Below are positions 26,327 through 36,818 of a stretch of 64,000 bases of DNA, one piece after another (the first letter of the stretch is position 1; the number at the start of each line of letters is the position of its first letter). Position numbers and translations under genes: made by a program. This stretch comes from a gamma proteobacterium symbiont of Stewartia floridana (GTDB lineage: Bacteria > Pseudomonadota > Gammaproteobacteria > Chromatiales > Chromatiaceae), in assembly GCA_003676145.1 (NCBI GenBank), contig NAUB01000022.1, positions 124,001-188,000 of the forward strand. Direction: 5' to 3'. The notes below the pieces were generated by a model that was not told the origin of the DNA, made no database searches, and saw only the letters and a program-made list of their open reading frames with translations.

Positions 26327-29320
26327 TCAATCGACCAATCGCTCGATGGTTGACAGGGCATTCGGTTTTCCTTCTTCATCCAATAGAGCAGAGACGACCA
26401 GCCAGACCTGAACCATACTCCCTGACTTGGTTATTCGCTCGAGTTGCGTCGGTTCAATTTTTTCGCATTCGCTAATATCTTTCATCATCCTTTTCAGATC
26501 TGACCTACCAGATTCTGGAACCAACTCTATGATATTCAGTTTAAGAGCCTCTTGTTCTGTATAGCCATAGAGACGCTCAGCTGCAGGGTTCCAGGACAGG
26601 ATCTTACCATCTAGATCCTGAACTGTAATGGCGTCATTCGAGTCCCTGACAACGGTAGCCAGACGTCGTTCCCTGGCAAGAGACTGTTTGATCTGATCGA
26701 TATCCTTTATCGCACTGATATCAATGAACACCATCACTGCGCCATCGATGCGGTTGTCCAGTGTCTTATAGGGACGGATATTGATTGTATACCAGATACC
26801 CGAGTTATCCTGCACTTCAATTGATTTTGTAGCCATGGTATCAATCACATCCAGAACTTCAGACTCCAGATCCGGTATATCTATATTCGCTTTGATGTTA
26901 CCGATTGGCCTACCCACATCGGTATCGATAAGATTGAGCAGCTTCTCTGCCGCCTGGGTGAACTGACGAATGCGCAGATCGGAGCCAAGCATCAGGATCG
27001 GCAGATTGACACTGGCCAACAGGTTGGTCAGATCATCATTGGTGCGGGCCAGTTCATCATTGCGATTCTCCAACTCTTCGTTGACCGTGGACAACTCTTC
27101 GTTCGCCGATTGCAACTCTTCCTTGGCGGTCTCCAACTCTTCATTGGTGCTCTGCAGCTCTTCATTGGTTGATTGAATCTCCTCATTGGCTGAGCGCAAC
27201 TCTTCGTTGGTGCCTTCCTGTTCCTCGACGATCGACTGCATGTACTCCCGGGTGGTAACGACTTCACGTTCCAACTCGCTATTGCGAGCAACCAAAGCAT
27301 CAAGGTTTTCTTTCTGCTCACCTTCGGCTTCGCCCGTGACAATCTGCTCTTTCGATGACACCGGCACCGGCTCGAACATGACCAGCAGGTTTTCCTCACC
27401 GCGTATCGCGCCACCCAGGGAGAGCACCTGTACATTCACACGTTGAGCCTCACCACAGACCTTAAGGCGAACATGCTCCTTGCGTACCTTGCCACCCTCT
27501 TTGATGACACTGTGAATGGCTGCACGTAATTCGACTGTAAGGTCAGGATGGGCAATCTTGTAGAGATTCAAGGAGGCAGCGCCATCTGAAGGCTCGATAT
27601 AGGGCCAGGTACGTCCAAGAAAACGGACGACCATTTGATCGGAATTGACAATCACGCCGGGAGGCACGTAGGTGTCCAACAGTAAGCGGTCAGCCTCTCG
27701 CTCAAGATCATAGACCAAAGCGAGATCCTCACCGCGCTCAGGTACCTCAACCACCACCGGATTATGATTTTCACGAAACACAAAATCGTTGTTCAGATGT
27801 GTAGCGACAGATTTCTTCTGATAGAGTTTTGCCTTTTTGTCCCGTAGGGCAAACAGATCCGCCTGACTACCGATGGTTTCAGATGTACCGAGCAGCAGAA
27901 AACCTCCGGGTTGTAAGGCATAGTGAAACACCTGCAGGACTTTCTTCTGCAGTGTAGCGCTGAGGTAGATCAGCAGATTTCGACAGCTGATCAGGTCGAT
28001 GCGCGAAAACGGAGGATCCTTGGACACATTGTGGACGGCAAACACACACATATCACGCAGCTGTTTGTTCACCTGATAGCCTCCACTGACCTTGTGGAAG
28101 TAGCGCTGCAGACGCACCTGGGAGACCTCGTCTTCGATCGTCTCCGGATAGATGCCACTCCGGGCAATTTCGACAGCACTTTCGTCAATGTCACTGCCAA
28201 ATATCTGGATTGGATAGTTACCGGCCCGATCACCAAGATATTCAAGCAATGTCATTGCGATGGAATAGGCTTCCTGACCCATTGAACAGCCAGGCACCCA
28301 GATTCGGATCGCGGCATCTAACGGGCGGTTTTCATGCAGTTTTGGATAGACCTTTGTTTTCAATGCATCGAAGCTTTCTGGATCACGTAAAAAGGCGGTG
28401 ACATTGATCAATATATCCTGGAACAGAGCATCGATCTCTTGCGGTTGCTGTTGCATCAACGAGATATACTCTGAAATCCTCTCTAACTTATGCAACAGCA
28501 TGCGCCGATTGATGCGACGTTTGATGGTCGTGGTCTTATAGTATGAAAAATCGTTGCCAGTGCGTGCCCTTAAAAGAATGAAAATTTTGTTCATCTGATC
28601 CTGGGACGCTGTCAGAATCTCCTCGGTCTTGGCAATGGTCTGACTGGGGCGCAGGGTTGCGTGACTCACAATCCGTAACAGCTCATGGGCAATCTCAACC
28701 GGATTCAACACAAAGTCGATGCAGCCCGCAGACACGGCGTTTCCCGGCATGCCATCGTATTCTGCACTCTCACTGTCCTGGGCAAAAGTGATGCCACCCG
28801 CCTCTTTGATGGCACGGCAGCCCAGCGTGCCATCGGAAGCGGTTCCCGACAGCACCACACCAATGGCATTTGAACCACGATCTTCCGCCATGCTCTGAAA
28901 AAACAGATCTGCGGGATTATAGAGTCTTTTATCTTCCGCTACTGGCAGTAAACTGAGGCTGTTGTGCAGCAGAGACAATTGCATCCCCGGCGGTATCACA
29001 TAAACATGATCCGGCTCGATCTTCATGCCGTCGGTAATCTCAATTACAGGTAAGGGACAATCTTTATCCAGTATTTCAGTAAGGATGGATTTGTGGCTGG
29101 GATCCAGATGTTGAATGAGTACGAAACCCATACCCATTTTTCCAGATAAGTGTGAGAGCAATGCTTTGAAGGCCTTCAGGCCACCCGCCGATGCGGCAAT
29201 GCCCACAACTGGCACGTCCTCTTGGTGGTCTATGGTTGTCCCAACCCTTGGCTTACTCGACGCCTTTTTTTTCTGGGTTGCAGTTGATGGACCACGCTTT
29301 GATTTTTTCCTACTGGTCAT
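26327..29320 (-). CDS. CheB-CheR fusion with PAS domains (chemotaxis-type methylesterase/methyltransferase)
   Basis: 997-residue multidomain protein. After a basic N-terminus comes a CheB methylesterase domain: GIAASAGGLKAFKALL (Ser), IQHLDPSHKS (His) and VVLSGTASDGTLG (Asp). Next is a CheR methyltransferase: TTIKRRINRRM, NVTAFLRDPESF, WVPGCSMGQEAYSIAM and SDIDESAVEIARSGIYPE. Residues 707-760 form a long repeated coiled coil (SANEEIQSTNEELQSTNEEL), then two PAS domains fill the C-terminus. There is no receiver or histidine kinase domain and no chemoreceptor gene nearby, so a role outside flagellar chemotaxis is likely. It is first in an operon with the PAS-GGDEF-EAL gene. Confidence 0.93.
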   Translation of the reverse strand: MTSRKKSKRGPSTATQKKKASSKPRVGTTIDHQEDVPVVGIAASAGGLKAFKALLSHLSGKMGMGFVLIQHLDPSHKSILTEILDKDCPLPVIEITDGMKIEPDHVYVIPPGMQLSLLHNSLSLLPVAEDKRLYNPADLFFQSMAEDRGSNAIGVVLSGTASDGTLGCRAIKEAGGITFAQDSESAEYDGMPGNAVSAGCIDFVLNPVEIAHELLRIVSHATLRPSQTIAKTEEILTASQDQMNKIFILLRARTGNDFSYYKTTTIKRRINRRMLLHKLERISEYISLMQQQPQEIDALFQDILINVTAFLRDPESFDALKTKVYPKLHENRPLDAAIRIWVPGCSMGQEAYSIAMTLLEYLGDRAGNYPIQIFGSDIDESAVEIARSGIYPETIEDEVSQVRLQRYFHKVSGGYQVNKQLRDMCVFAVHNVSKDPPFSRIDLISCRNLLIYLSATLQKKVLQVFHYALQPGGFLLLGTSETIGSQADLFALRDKKAKLYQKKSVATHLNNDFVFRENHNPVVVEVPERGEDLALVYDLEREADRLLLDTYVPPGVIVNSDQMVVRFLGRTWPYIEPSDGAASLNLYKIAHPDLTVELRAAIHSVIKEGGKVRKEHVRLKVCGEAQRVNVQVLSLGGAIRGEENLLVMFEPVPVSSKEQIVTGEAEGEQKENLDALVARNSELEREVVTTREYMQSIVEEQEGTNEELRSANEEIQSTNEELQSTNEELETAKEELQSANEELSTVNEELENRNDELARTNDDLTNLLASVNLPILMLGSDLRIRQFTQAAEKLLNLIDTDVGRPIGNIKANIDIPDLESEVLDVIDTMATKSIEVQDNSGIWYTINIRPYKTLDNRIDGAVMVFIDISAIKDIDQIKQSLARERRLATVVRDSNDAITVQDLDGKILSWNPAAERLYGYTEQEALKLNIIELVPESGRSDLKRMMKDISECEKIEPTQLERITKSGSMVQVWLVVSALLDEEGKPNALSTIERLVD

Positions 29321-29686
29321 TTATGGCTATCCCTTGAATACCGTTAAATACATCAACGGTCTAATCTACCAGATCTGTACAAATCCAGGTATTGGATAGG
29401 GTTACACCACAATAACCTACATAAATACTAATTAATTAACTGATATACCCTATAATTCTAATTCTAGATAGCACAAGAGAACCTGTCCATTATACCTGTA
29501 ACCAGATCTGTAAATCATTCTAGGCAAACTGGCAATTTGAATAACCTTCATCTAACTCACTGAGTAGCTGATGATTAATTTATGAAGAATTGGTTTGATA
29601 CCCACGTTATCCAGGCAGGATATATCGAACTTGATGTGGTATTTGAGTTTAAGTAACAGGGGTTGATAACACGAACCCAATTGGAC
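29321..29686. other. 366-base AT-rich gap between hupV and the CheB/CheR gene
   Basis: No gene or strong hairpin terminator was seen on either strand. Both flanking genes are on the minus strand, so the gap must contain the end of the hydrogenase transcript and the promoter of the signalling operon. Confidence 0.45.
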
Positions 29687-31135
29687 CTAGTGAACGGTAC
29701 AGACCATACAGGGATCGAAAGATCGAACAATATGCTGTACCGAGACAGGTTCCTGCTCCCCTGCCCTGAGCTTGGCCCCCTGCAAGGCGAGCTCAAGCGC
29801 ACCGGGTTGACCTTTGGCGTCCCGCGGTGAAAAGTTCCAGGTGGTCGGCGCCACAATCTGATAGTTGAGAATGCGTCCGTTACGAACTCTTATCCAGTGT
29901 CCCAGACTACCCCGTGCCGCCTCCACCAGACCAGCCCCCTGCGCCTCCTGTGGCATGGCCGCATGATCACAAAAGGGCGCCTTCGGCTCGATCTCTCTGA
30001 CCCAGGACTCCATCAGCAGCGTCACCCGGGCAATCTCCAGCAATCGGGCGATCACCCGATTCCTTACATTACCACCGCTTTGGCTGACCAGATCCCTGAT
30101 CAGTGGATGACCATCCACCTGCTGACGGGCCAGAGCGCCAACCTCCACAACCTTGCCATCCAGCCTGGGCGCCTTACACCAGCTGTAGGCCTGTTCGATC
30201 TCCGCATCCGGCAGAGTGACACCTTCAAAGGGGTGCTTGGGTGCGCTCTGATAGCCCATCCAACTGTGGCTGACATCTTCAGTGATGAGCGTGCTGTCAA
30301 GGGGTTCGAGCTCTGTTTCCCAGACCCCCTGTGTAAAACTGTCACTGCCATTGAGTCGATAGGCGCCGTAGCTCATAAAACGGTCTTCAGCCTGTCCCAG
30401 TTGATGCAACTCAAGCTGCCTTGCCACTTCGAGAAAAGCACTGAAATCACTCCGATCCGGCGAATGCTCGGCCGACCAGGCCTGTAGGGCATCCGCACTA
30501 TCGAGTGAGACGATATTTTCCAGGCTATCACCAAACAGCTGGGATTCCAGATAGCGACGGAAACCAAACAGGATCGCCTGCAGCCTCGCCTTCTCCTGCA
30601 TCTCGATCGAGCGACTGACGCCACCAGGCTGAATGGCCAGGCTGTGAGGCCATTTGCCCGCCATCAGCCCCATCAGATGCATGAACTGGGCGCGTGCCGC
30701 CAACATCTCTCTTGCTGCACTGCCTCTCTGTGCGCGGAAGCGGTTGGCGATCGACTCATACCAGGGTTCATTTTGATAGGTCTCACGGGCAAAGTCGGGC
30801 ATGAAAAAGAGATAGAAGTGGGTCAGATGATCCGCCACATTCTCGTTGGCCAGAATCAGGTTGATGGCCAGGTCGCCGTTTGTCGGCATGCTGACACCGG
30901 TCAACTCAGCCAGTGCCCGTGCGGCGGCCACCGATTGGGAGACCGAACAGATACCGCAGATCCTGGGGGTGTAGACCAGTGCGTCAGCAGGCTCTTTGCC
31001 TTGCAGGATCTGTTCGAAGCCACGGTAGAGTGAAGAGGAGACCTGGGCGGAGACCACCTGATCGGATTCAAACTCCAGCTCAACCTCCAGATCCCCCTCT
31101 ACCCGATTGAACGGGCCCATGATGCGTCGCGTCAC
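29687..31135 (-). CDS. hupV: Regulatory (H2-sensing) NiFe hydrogenase large subunit
   Basis: 482-residue large subunit of the cytoplasmic sensor hydrogenase. The active-site ligands are RICGIC (L1) and DPCMVC (L2). The protein ends at DPCMVCTVH with no C-terminal extension, as in HupV/HoxC proteins, which need no protease cleavage; the catalytic enzyme's large subunit in this locus keeps its extension. The start is a GTG overlapping the hupU stop (GTGA). With HupU it binds H2 and controls the HupT kinase, hence HupR. Last gene of the locus. Confidence 0.95.
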   Translation of the reverse strand: MTRRIMGPFNRVEGDLEVELEFESDQVVSAQVSSSLYRGFEQILQGKEPADALVYTPRICGICSVSQSVAAARALAELTGVSMPTNGDLAINLILANENVADHLTHFYLFFMPDFARETYQNEPWYESIANRFRAQRGSAAREMLAARAQFMHLMGLMAGKWPHSLAIQPGGVSRSIEMQEKARLQAILFGFRRYLESQLFGDSLENIVSLDSADALQAWSAEHSPDRSDFSAFLEVARQLELHQLGQAEDRFMSYGAYRLNGSDSFTQGVWETELEPLDSTLITEDVSHSWMGYQSAPKHPFEGVTLPDAEIEQAYSWCKAPRLDGKVVEVGALARQQVDGHPLIRDLVSQSGGNVRNRVIARLLEIARVTLLMESWVREIEPKAPFCDHAAMPQEAQGAGLVEAARGSLGHWIRVRNGRILNYQIVAPTTWNFSPRDAKGQPGALELALQGAKLRAGEQEPVSVQHIVRSFDPCMVCTVH

Positions 31136-32145
31136 GTCTTCTCACCTGGCTTGCGGCTTGGTGGCACCCGGATATGATCGGCCACCGCGTTCTCTTTCAA
31201 TCGTTTCGGGGTGGCCGCTTTCGCCAGTGAGGCCAGCGCGACAAACCAGGCCTTGGGCATGTCGGTTGGCAGACCCACCGGTATACCGGCGATCTTGGGG
31301 GTTTCGGTAAACGGGTGACCCGGCTCTTCAAAACCCGGTGCGGTGCAGTTGATGCAGGCGTAGCCACCCCGCAGACAGGATCCCTCACCATTCCACAGGC
31401 GGGTATTGCAGTCCGCATGGGCCTGGGTACCGAGGCACCCCATATGCTCCATCATGCAGCCCAGATCGGATGACTTCTCCGCACTCGCCTTGTATTCGTA
31501 ATATTCATTGCGTGGACAGCCGTGATGGACCAGGTGATCCGCATAGCTTCGAGGCCGACCCACGTGATCCAGGTGTTGCTGTTGCAGCTCCCCGCTGGCC
31601 AGTTGCACCAGGGTCTCGCTGACCCAGTTGGGATGTACCGGACAACCGGCGATGTTGATCACCGGCAGACCCGACTCGTCACTGAAGCCCTCCCCCAGCA
31701 ATCCCCCCTTCTGATGTTCATCGTACTGCAGACCACAGGACTCACTGGGGTTGTTACCGGCAGCGGTAATACCACCATAGGCGGCACAGCTGCCTACCGC
31801 GATCACATGTCCGGCAACCTTGGCCAACCGCTCTATCCACTGCATCATCGGCTGACCGGTTCCGGCAAAGCGATGAAACTTCCCACTGCCGTTGGGACCA
31901 CAAACCACCGAGCCCTCCAGACAGAGCAGATCGAGCCTGACCTCGCCATCGAGAATGCGCTGCAGCAGCTCAATCAGCTCACTGCCGCTGGCTTCACTCA
32001 GAGAGGGGTGCCAAAGCACATGGATGCCGGCACTCTCCAGCAGGGTGAACAGATCCGGCCCCTCGGCGCACAATAGGGAGAGGGTGCATCCACCACAGCC
32101 GCCGGATTGCAGCCAGAGCAGATTCAGTGACGGCTGATCACTCAT
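31132..32145 (-). CDS. hupU: Regulatory NiFe hydrogenase small subunit
   Basis: 337-residue Fe-S subunit of the H2 sensor. It starts [20 protein letters not shown] with no Tat signal, as expected for a cytoplasmic sensor; compare the Tat leader of HupS. Cys motifs for the clusters include GGCGGCT, AVGSCAAYGGI, NIAGCPVHP, HHGCPRNEYY and GSCLRGGYACINCTAPGF. The ATG at 32145 overlaps the end of hupT by 8 bases; a frame start at 32157 is also possible. Works as a dimer of HupUV heterodimers with HupT. Confidence 0.94.
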   Translation of the reverse strand: MSDQPSLNLLWLQSGGCGGCTLSLLCAEGPDLFTLLESAGIHVLWHPSLSEASGSELIELLQRILDGEVRLDLLCLEGSVVCGPNGSGKFHRFAGTGQPMMQWIERLAKVAGHVIAVGSCAAYGGITAAGNNPSESCGLQYDEHQKGGLLGEGFSDESGLPVINIAGCPVHPNWVSETLVQLASGELQQQHLDHVGRPRSYADHLVHHGCPRNEYYEYKASAEKSSDLGCMMEHMGCLGTQAHADCNTRLWNGEGSCLRGGYACINCTAPGFEEPGHPFTETPKIAGIPVGLPTDMPKAWFVALASLAKAATPKRLKENAVADHIRVPPSRKPGEKT

Positions 32146-33508
32146 CGTCCACCCCATTCAGCGGTAGCTGCAGGGTAAGGATGGCGCCCCCTTGCGGGTG
32201 GTTGTCCGCTTGCAGGTCGCCGCCCATATCCCGCGCCAGACCGTAACTGATATAGAGCCCCAGACCGGTGCCCTTGCCTACCGCCTTGGTGGTGAAAAAT
32301 GGATCGAAGATCTTTTTCAGATCCACTTTCGGAATCCCCGGTCCGGCATCCCTGACCGTGACTGAAACCCGGGATTGAACTTTGTTGCAGCTGATAACCA
32401 GCTTCGGATTCTGCTGCCCCTCCATCACATCGATGGCGTTCTGCAGCAGATTGATGAGGATCTGATGAACCTGTCCCTGGCGCCCCACGATCTGCAGATC
32501 AGCGGGCAGATCACAGACGATATCCAGCTTCTCTCTGGAAGCCTTCACCACCCAGTGAACAGCGGTCTGGATGACCTGACCGAGATCGAAAGGCTCCGGC
32601 TTCTCCTTCTGCACCCCGGAGTAGCGGCGCAGATCGAGTACGATGTTGCTGATCCGCTCAGCCCCTTCCATGGTGCCATCGATCAGCGGCCCCATGTCCG
32701 ATTCGATGCGATCGATGCGAAAATCCTCACGCAACTTCTGATTCAGCTCGACAGGCAGTTGATCACCCACCGCCGACAGATAGCCATTGATCCGTTCACC
32801 ATAACGTTGCAGGGCGTGCATGTTGCCGAACACCACGCTGATCGGATTATTCAACTCATGGGCCACCCCGGCCACCAGACGCCCAAGAGAGGCCATCTTT
32901 TCCGAGTGGACCAACTGCTCCTGAGTCTGCTTCAGATCCCCGTGGGCCTTATTCAGTTTCTCATAGGCGCGGCGCAACTCGCCGACCGGCCTGCCGATCA
33001 ACACCATCCCCATCAGACGCCCTTTTACGTCATAGCGGGAGGAACAGTTCATCGCCAGAGGCATCGAACCACCTTCGAGGGTTTGCAGATTGACTTCACA
33101 ATCCACAATCGCATCGCTGCCCAGTTTCTCGGCAAACTCACCCGCCAGAGGTTGCGACTCTTCACCGAACAGTTCGACAAACGATCGATGCAGCCAGTCC
33201 GCTTCCGGCTTACCGGTCAGATCCTCAAGTGCCTGGTTGACCTGTAGAATACGTCCCTGCACATCACACACCACCAGCACCTCGGTCATCGACTCGAGTA
33301 CGCTGCGAATGAACTGTTGAGCCTCCTCCAGTTCCGCGTTCTTCTGCTCCAACTCCACCTGATAGTGGACCAGATCCGCATACACCTTATCCATTTTCTG
33401 GATCACATCGATCCAGGCGCTCTCCGTGGATTCGGAGAACTCGATCGGGGTGTCCATGCCGACTTTATCGATCAGGCTGGGACTTGGAGATTCCTTGGTC
33501 TCTGTCAT
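32138..33508 (-). CDS. hupT: Sensor histidine kinase of the hydrogenase system
   Basis: 456-residue soluble kinase. An N-terminal helix pair ([15 protein letters not shown]) leads to a PAS domain (about 70-185, [20 protein letters not shown]), then the H-box [13 protein letters not shown] with His217 and the ATPase motifs [10 protein letters not shown] (N box), VRDAGPGIP (G1) and [15 protein letters not shown] (G2). No membrane segment, matching HupT/HoxJ, whose PAS region contacts the sensor hydrogenase. In characterised systems the kinase phosphorylates HupR when H2 is absent. It follows hupR by 116 bases and overlaps hupU. Confidence 0.93.
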   Translation of the reverse strand: MTETKESPSPSLIDKVGMDTPIEFSESTESAWIDVIQKMDKVYADLVHYQVELEQKNAELEEAQQFIRSVLESMTEVLVVCDVQGRILQVNQALEDLTGKPEADWLHRSFVELFGEESQPLAGEFAEKLGSDAIVDCEVNLQTLEGGSMPLAMNCSSRYDVKGRLMGMVLIGRPVGELRRAYEKLNKAHGDLKQTQEQLVHSEKMASLGRLVAGVAHELNNPISVVFGNMHALQRYGERINGYLSAVGDQLPVELNQKLREDFRIDRIESDMGPLIDGTMEGAERISNIVLDLRRYSGVQKEKPEPFDLGQVIQTAVHWVVKASREKLDIVCDLPADLQIVGRQGQVHQILINLLQNAIDVMEGQQNPKLVISCNKVQSRVSVTVRDAGPGIPKVDLKKIFDPFFTTKAVGKGTGLGLYISYGLARDMGGDLQADNHPQGGAILTLQLPLNGVDDE

Positions 33509-33624
33509 AACGGCTCCCTGTTAACCGGTCACATCAGACAGGCCTTTGATTGCTGTGTTTTGGCTCTGCATCTTGATCGTTTATGCCTCAAATTATTCTC
33601 TTTTCAGGATTGTCTGGCCGGGCA

Positions 33625-35103
33625 TTACCCCACCATATCCTCATCATCGCGCAGCTGTTCGATCTTCTCCAGACCGTAACGCTCCAGTTTACTGCGTAAG
33701 CCGACTCTGGAGAGCCCGAGCTCTTTCGCCGCCTGGCTCTTGTTCCAACGGTTACGGATCAGACACTCTTTCAGGATCCTCGCCTCAAGGGATTCCACCC
33801 GCTCCTTGAGTGTGCCGTTCAGTCCATCCACCAGCTCGATATCCCCTTCGTCCGCTTCCGGGGTCGCTCTCAGCACCCTGGGTGAGAGCAGATCGGCTCC
33901 GAGCAGCTTGCCCTCCCCCATCACCAGCATATGACGTATCTCGTTCTGCAGTTCCCGAACGTTGCCGGGCCAATGGTAAGCCTGCATGCAGGCCAGGGTC
34001 TCATTGGTGAATCCTTCCACCCGTTTGTCCAGCTGCTTCATGGAGGATTCCAGGATACTGTTGGCGATCAGTGGAATATCCATCTTGCGATCGCGCAAGG
34101 CGGGCAGTTGAATGGTCACGGTCGCCAACCGATAGTATAGATCCTCCCGGAAGCGTCCTTCCCGCACCTCCTTCTCCAGATCCCGGTTGGTGGCCGCAAT
34201 GATGCGTACATCGACCTGGCGGGTCTGACTGCTGCCGAGGGGACGGATCTCCCCCTCCTGCAGCACCCGCAACAGTTTCACCTGAAATGCCGGGGAGACC
34301 TCTCCCACTTCATCGAGAAATACCGTGCCTCCGTTGGCTCTTTCGAACAGCCCGGCCCGATCCTCCACAGCACCGGTAAAGGCGCCACGCTTGTAACCGA
34401 ACAGTTCACTCTCCAACAGCTCATCGGGGAGTGCACCACAGTTCTCCACCACGAAGGATTGCTGCCAGCGGTTGCTGTTGTAGTGCAGTGCCCTGGCCGC
34501 CAGCTCCTTGCCGGTACCCGACTCACCAGTCAACAGCACCGAGATATCGTAGGGGGATACCCGGCGAATCTTTTCACACACCTGGTTCATACAACTCTGT
34601 GGACTGCGCACGATCTGATCGTCACAACTGTAGTCGTCCCGCAGTCGCTGACTCTTGTCATCCGCCATGTTCTGTAAGCGACTGGGAGAGAGCTTCAGCT
34701 CGATGCTGAGGATCTCATTCTTGCGCTGCAGCTCGAACAACTCGGCGGCATTTTTCAGCAACAGGATCAGACTGTCCGGATGCCAGGGCTTGGTGACGAA
34801 TTGATAGATCCCCGCCTCGTTCACCGCACTGATGATATCCTCGGAATCGGTATAGCCTGAGATGATCATGCGGATCACTTCGGGCCACTGTTCACGCACC
34901 TGCTTGAGAAACTCCACCCCGGTGATATCCGGCATACGTTGATCACAGAGAATGATCTGCACCCATTGGTTCTGCAGAATGGCTCTGGCCTGCTCCACAT
35001 TCTCTGCGGTCTGAATATCGAACTCATCCTCCAGAATCCGTTCCAGGGTCTCCAGGCTGCGGACCTCATCGTCCACAATCAATACGGTTGGACGGCTGCT
35101 CAT
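33625..35103 (-). CDS. hupR: NtrC-family response regulator for hydrogenase genes
   Basis: 492-residue activator. The receiver domain has the acidic pair DD at 11-12 and phosphoacceptor Asp54 in ILCDQRMPDI. The AAA+ domain carries Walker A GESGTGKE, the sigma-54 contact loop GAFTGA, Walker B GGTVFLDEVGE and the R-finger region. The C-terminal Fis-type HTH is SQAAKELGLSRVGLRSKLE. The GAFTGA loop is intact, so it should act with sigma-54, in agreement with the -24/-12 promoters before hupS and hupD. The ATG overlaps the hypX stop (ATGA). The likely DNA target is TTG-N5-CAA. Confidence 0.95.
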   Translation of the reverse strand: MSSRPTVLIVDDEVRSLETLERILEDEFDIQTAENVEQARAILQNQWVQIILCDQRMPDITGVEFLKQVREQWPEVIRMIISGYTDSEDIISAVNEAGIYQFVTKPWHPDSLILLLKNAAELFELQRKNEILSIELKLSPSRLQNMADDKSQRLRDDYSCDDQIVRSPQSCMNQVCEKIRRVSPYDISVLLTGESGTGKELAARALHYNSNRWQQSFVVENCGALPDELLESELFGYKRGAFTGAVEDRAGLFERANGGTVFLDEVGEVSPAFQVKLLRVLQEGEIRPLGSSQTRQVDVRIIAATNRDLEKEVREGRFREDLYYRLATVTIQLPALRDRKMDIPLIANSILESSMKQLDKRVEGFTNETLACMQAYHWPGNVRELQNEIRHMLVMGEGKLLGADLLSPRVLRATPEADEGDIELVDGLNGTLKERVESLEARILKECLIRNRWNKSQAAKELGLSRVGLRSKLERYGLEKIEQLRDDEDMVG

Positions 35104-36806
35104 GAGGCACACTTCCATTGGTTGTCGGTGCGGCGATGACGGGCAATCGTCAACGGCGTACGGGATTTGGCAATCTTGTGTACAAAGTTGTAACGGGCGA
35201 TATGGTAGCTTGGATCAAAGCCGTAGAAGTTACGTTTCATCTGCTCCAGTTCCTCCTCCCTGTATTGCGACAGGGGTTTTTGCAGCTCGTCCGCAGTGCG
35301 GCGGGCACGCTTATAATGTAGACGCTTGGCAAACGCCGGGGCGGCGATCATTGCCTCAGCCAACTTTCTCACCTGTGCCAGATAGGCGTCGCCACGCTGA
35401 TCAATCACCCGATCCACCAGCTGCAGCTCGGATGCCTGGGCGGCGCCCATGGGAAGCCGGTTGTGGATTATGGTCCGGGCATGCTCCTCACCCACATAGC
35501 GGGGTAACAGATAGCTCCAATACTCCGAACCGTAGAGATTGCCCATGTCTTTGTAGTGCGGATTGAGGATCACCCCGTTGCGCGCCCAGACCTCATCTGT
35601 AGCACGGGCGAGAAACACCCCACCGGCGCCCGCATTGCCCTGCAGTGCGGCGATGGTCAGATGGGATTCCGTGTTGATGATCTCCAACGCCAGATCATCG
35701 ATGGCATTGATATTCTCCCAGGAGGCATCCGCCGCACTCTCGGCAGCCTCGATCAGATTGAGATGCATGCCGTTCGACCAGTAGTCCGGGCCGCCGAGTA
35801 ACACGATGGCCTGAGTATCGCACTGTTTTGCCTCCCGGTAGGCTTCCAGCAGGGTTCGGCACTGTGCGCCGCTCATGGCGCCGTTGTAGAAAGGAAAGTG
35901 CAGATAACCCACCCCATCCGCCTCTTCGTACCAGACCTCCCGGTAGCCACTCTCTTGGGTTGGTGTGACTTCCGGCAGCTGTGACAAATGACCTGCCAAC
36001 AGCATGCTGGCCGGCAGTTTGAACCGCATCTCGCCTTCACTGAGTTTCATATGTCCGATCCAGACTGCTCCATCGATGGTGGCGATACAGATCGCTGGTC
36101 CGGATTTGGCGATCACCTCCCCCGGCCTACCCTTCAACTGGAGCTCAACTCTGGCATCGTAGAGGTAACAGGGGTGATCAAACAGGCTATCTTTGACGCC
36201 GGGCAGACCATCACCACTTCGCAGTTTGCGCATCACCAGCTCAGTGGTGTCCTGCTGCCAATCGATCTGGCGCTGCTGCTGTCTCATCAACGGCTGCCAC
36301 TGACCAGAGTCCGACGCTTTGAGTTGCTGCTGCGGCAGCGGTTGATAGTCACCCCTTTGAAACCGCGCCACCGCAAGTAACACCGCGCTGACCGCTGCCT
36401 CGGTGACCTCATTGCGATAGAGGCTCCCCTTACTCGCCTGGCGCATGGCAAATTCACAACTGGCCCAGATGTCGCCCCCATCCATCTCACCATTGGCCTG
36501 CAGTACGGTAACACCCCAGCGGGTTCTACCCTGCAGAATGGCCCAATCCAGCGAAGATGGACCCCGGTCTCCGGGTATCCCTGGATGAACCACAAAACAG
36601 CTATGCTGTCGCCAGATCGATTCTGGGATCGCCCGTTTCAGAAAGGGGGCAATGATCAGGTCGGGTGTCGCAAGCAGCACCGCCTCCCTGGCGACACTGT
36701 CGTTGATATCGAACTCCACCGACACCTGGTGCCCCAGAGCCTCCAGTTCGACAAACAACCGTTGGGTGAGGCTGTTGAAGGCGTGAGTTAGAAACAGGAT
36801 ACGCAT
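35100..36806 (-). CDS. hypX: Hydrogenase maturation factor HypX (CO-forming)
   Basis: 568-residue two-part enzyme. The N-terminal half resembles formyl-tetrahydrofolate hydrolases/transferases (MRILFLTHAFNSLTQRLFVE, FVVHPGIPGDRGPSSLDWAI). The C-terminal half is an enoyl-CoA hydratase/isomerase fold (VLLGGPDYWSNGMHLNLIEA, GNAGAGGVFLARATDE). HypX makes the CO ligand of the NiFe active site from formyl-tetrahydrofolate when oxygen is present. Its presence indicates hydrogenase maturation under oxic or microoxic conditions. It lies 12 bases after hypE and overlaps hupR. Confidence 0.93.
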   Translation of the reverse strand: MRILFLTHAFNSLTQRLFVELEALGHQVSVEFDINDSVAREAVLLATPDLIIAPFLKRAIPESIWRQHSCFVVHPGIPGDRGPSSLDWAILQGRTRWGVTVLQANGEMDGGDIWASCEFAMRQASKGSLYRNEVTEAAVSAVLLAVARFQRGDYQPLPQQQLKASDSGQWQPLMRQQQRQIDWQQDTTELVMRKLRSGDGLPGVKDSLFDHPCYLYDARVELQLKGRPGEVIAKSGPAICIATIDGAVWIGHMKLSEGEMRFKLPASMLLAGHLSQLPEVTPTQESGYREVWYEEADGVGYLHFPFYNGAMSGAQCRTLLEAYREAKQCDTQAIVLLGGPDYWSNGMHLNLIEAAESAADASWENINAIDDLALEIINTESHLTIAALQGNAGAGGVFLARATDEVWARNGVILNPHYKDMGNLYGSEYWSYLLPRYVGEEHARTIIHNRLPMGAAQASELQLVDRVIDQRGDAYLAQVRKLAEAMIAAPAFAKRLHYKRARRTADELQKPLSQYREEELEQMKRNFYGFDPSYHIARYNFVHKIAKSRTPLTIARHRRTDNQWKCAS

Positions 36807-36818
36807 ATCAGCACCTGC

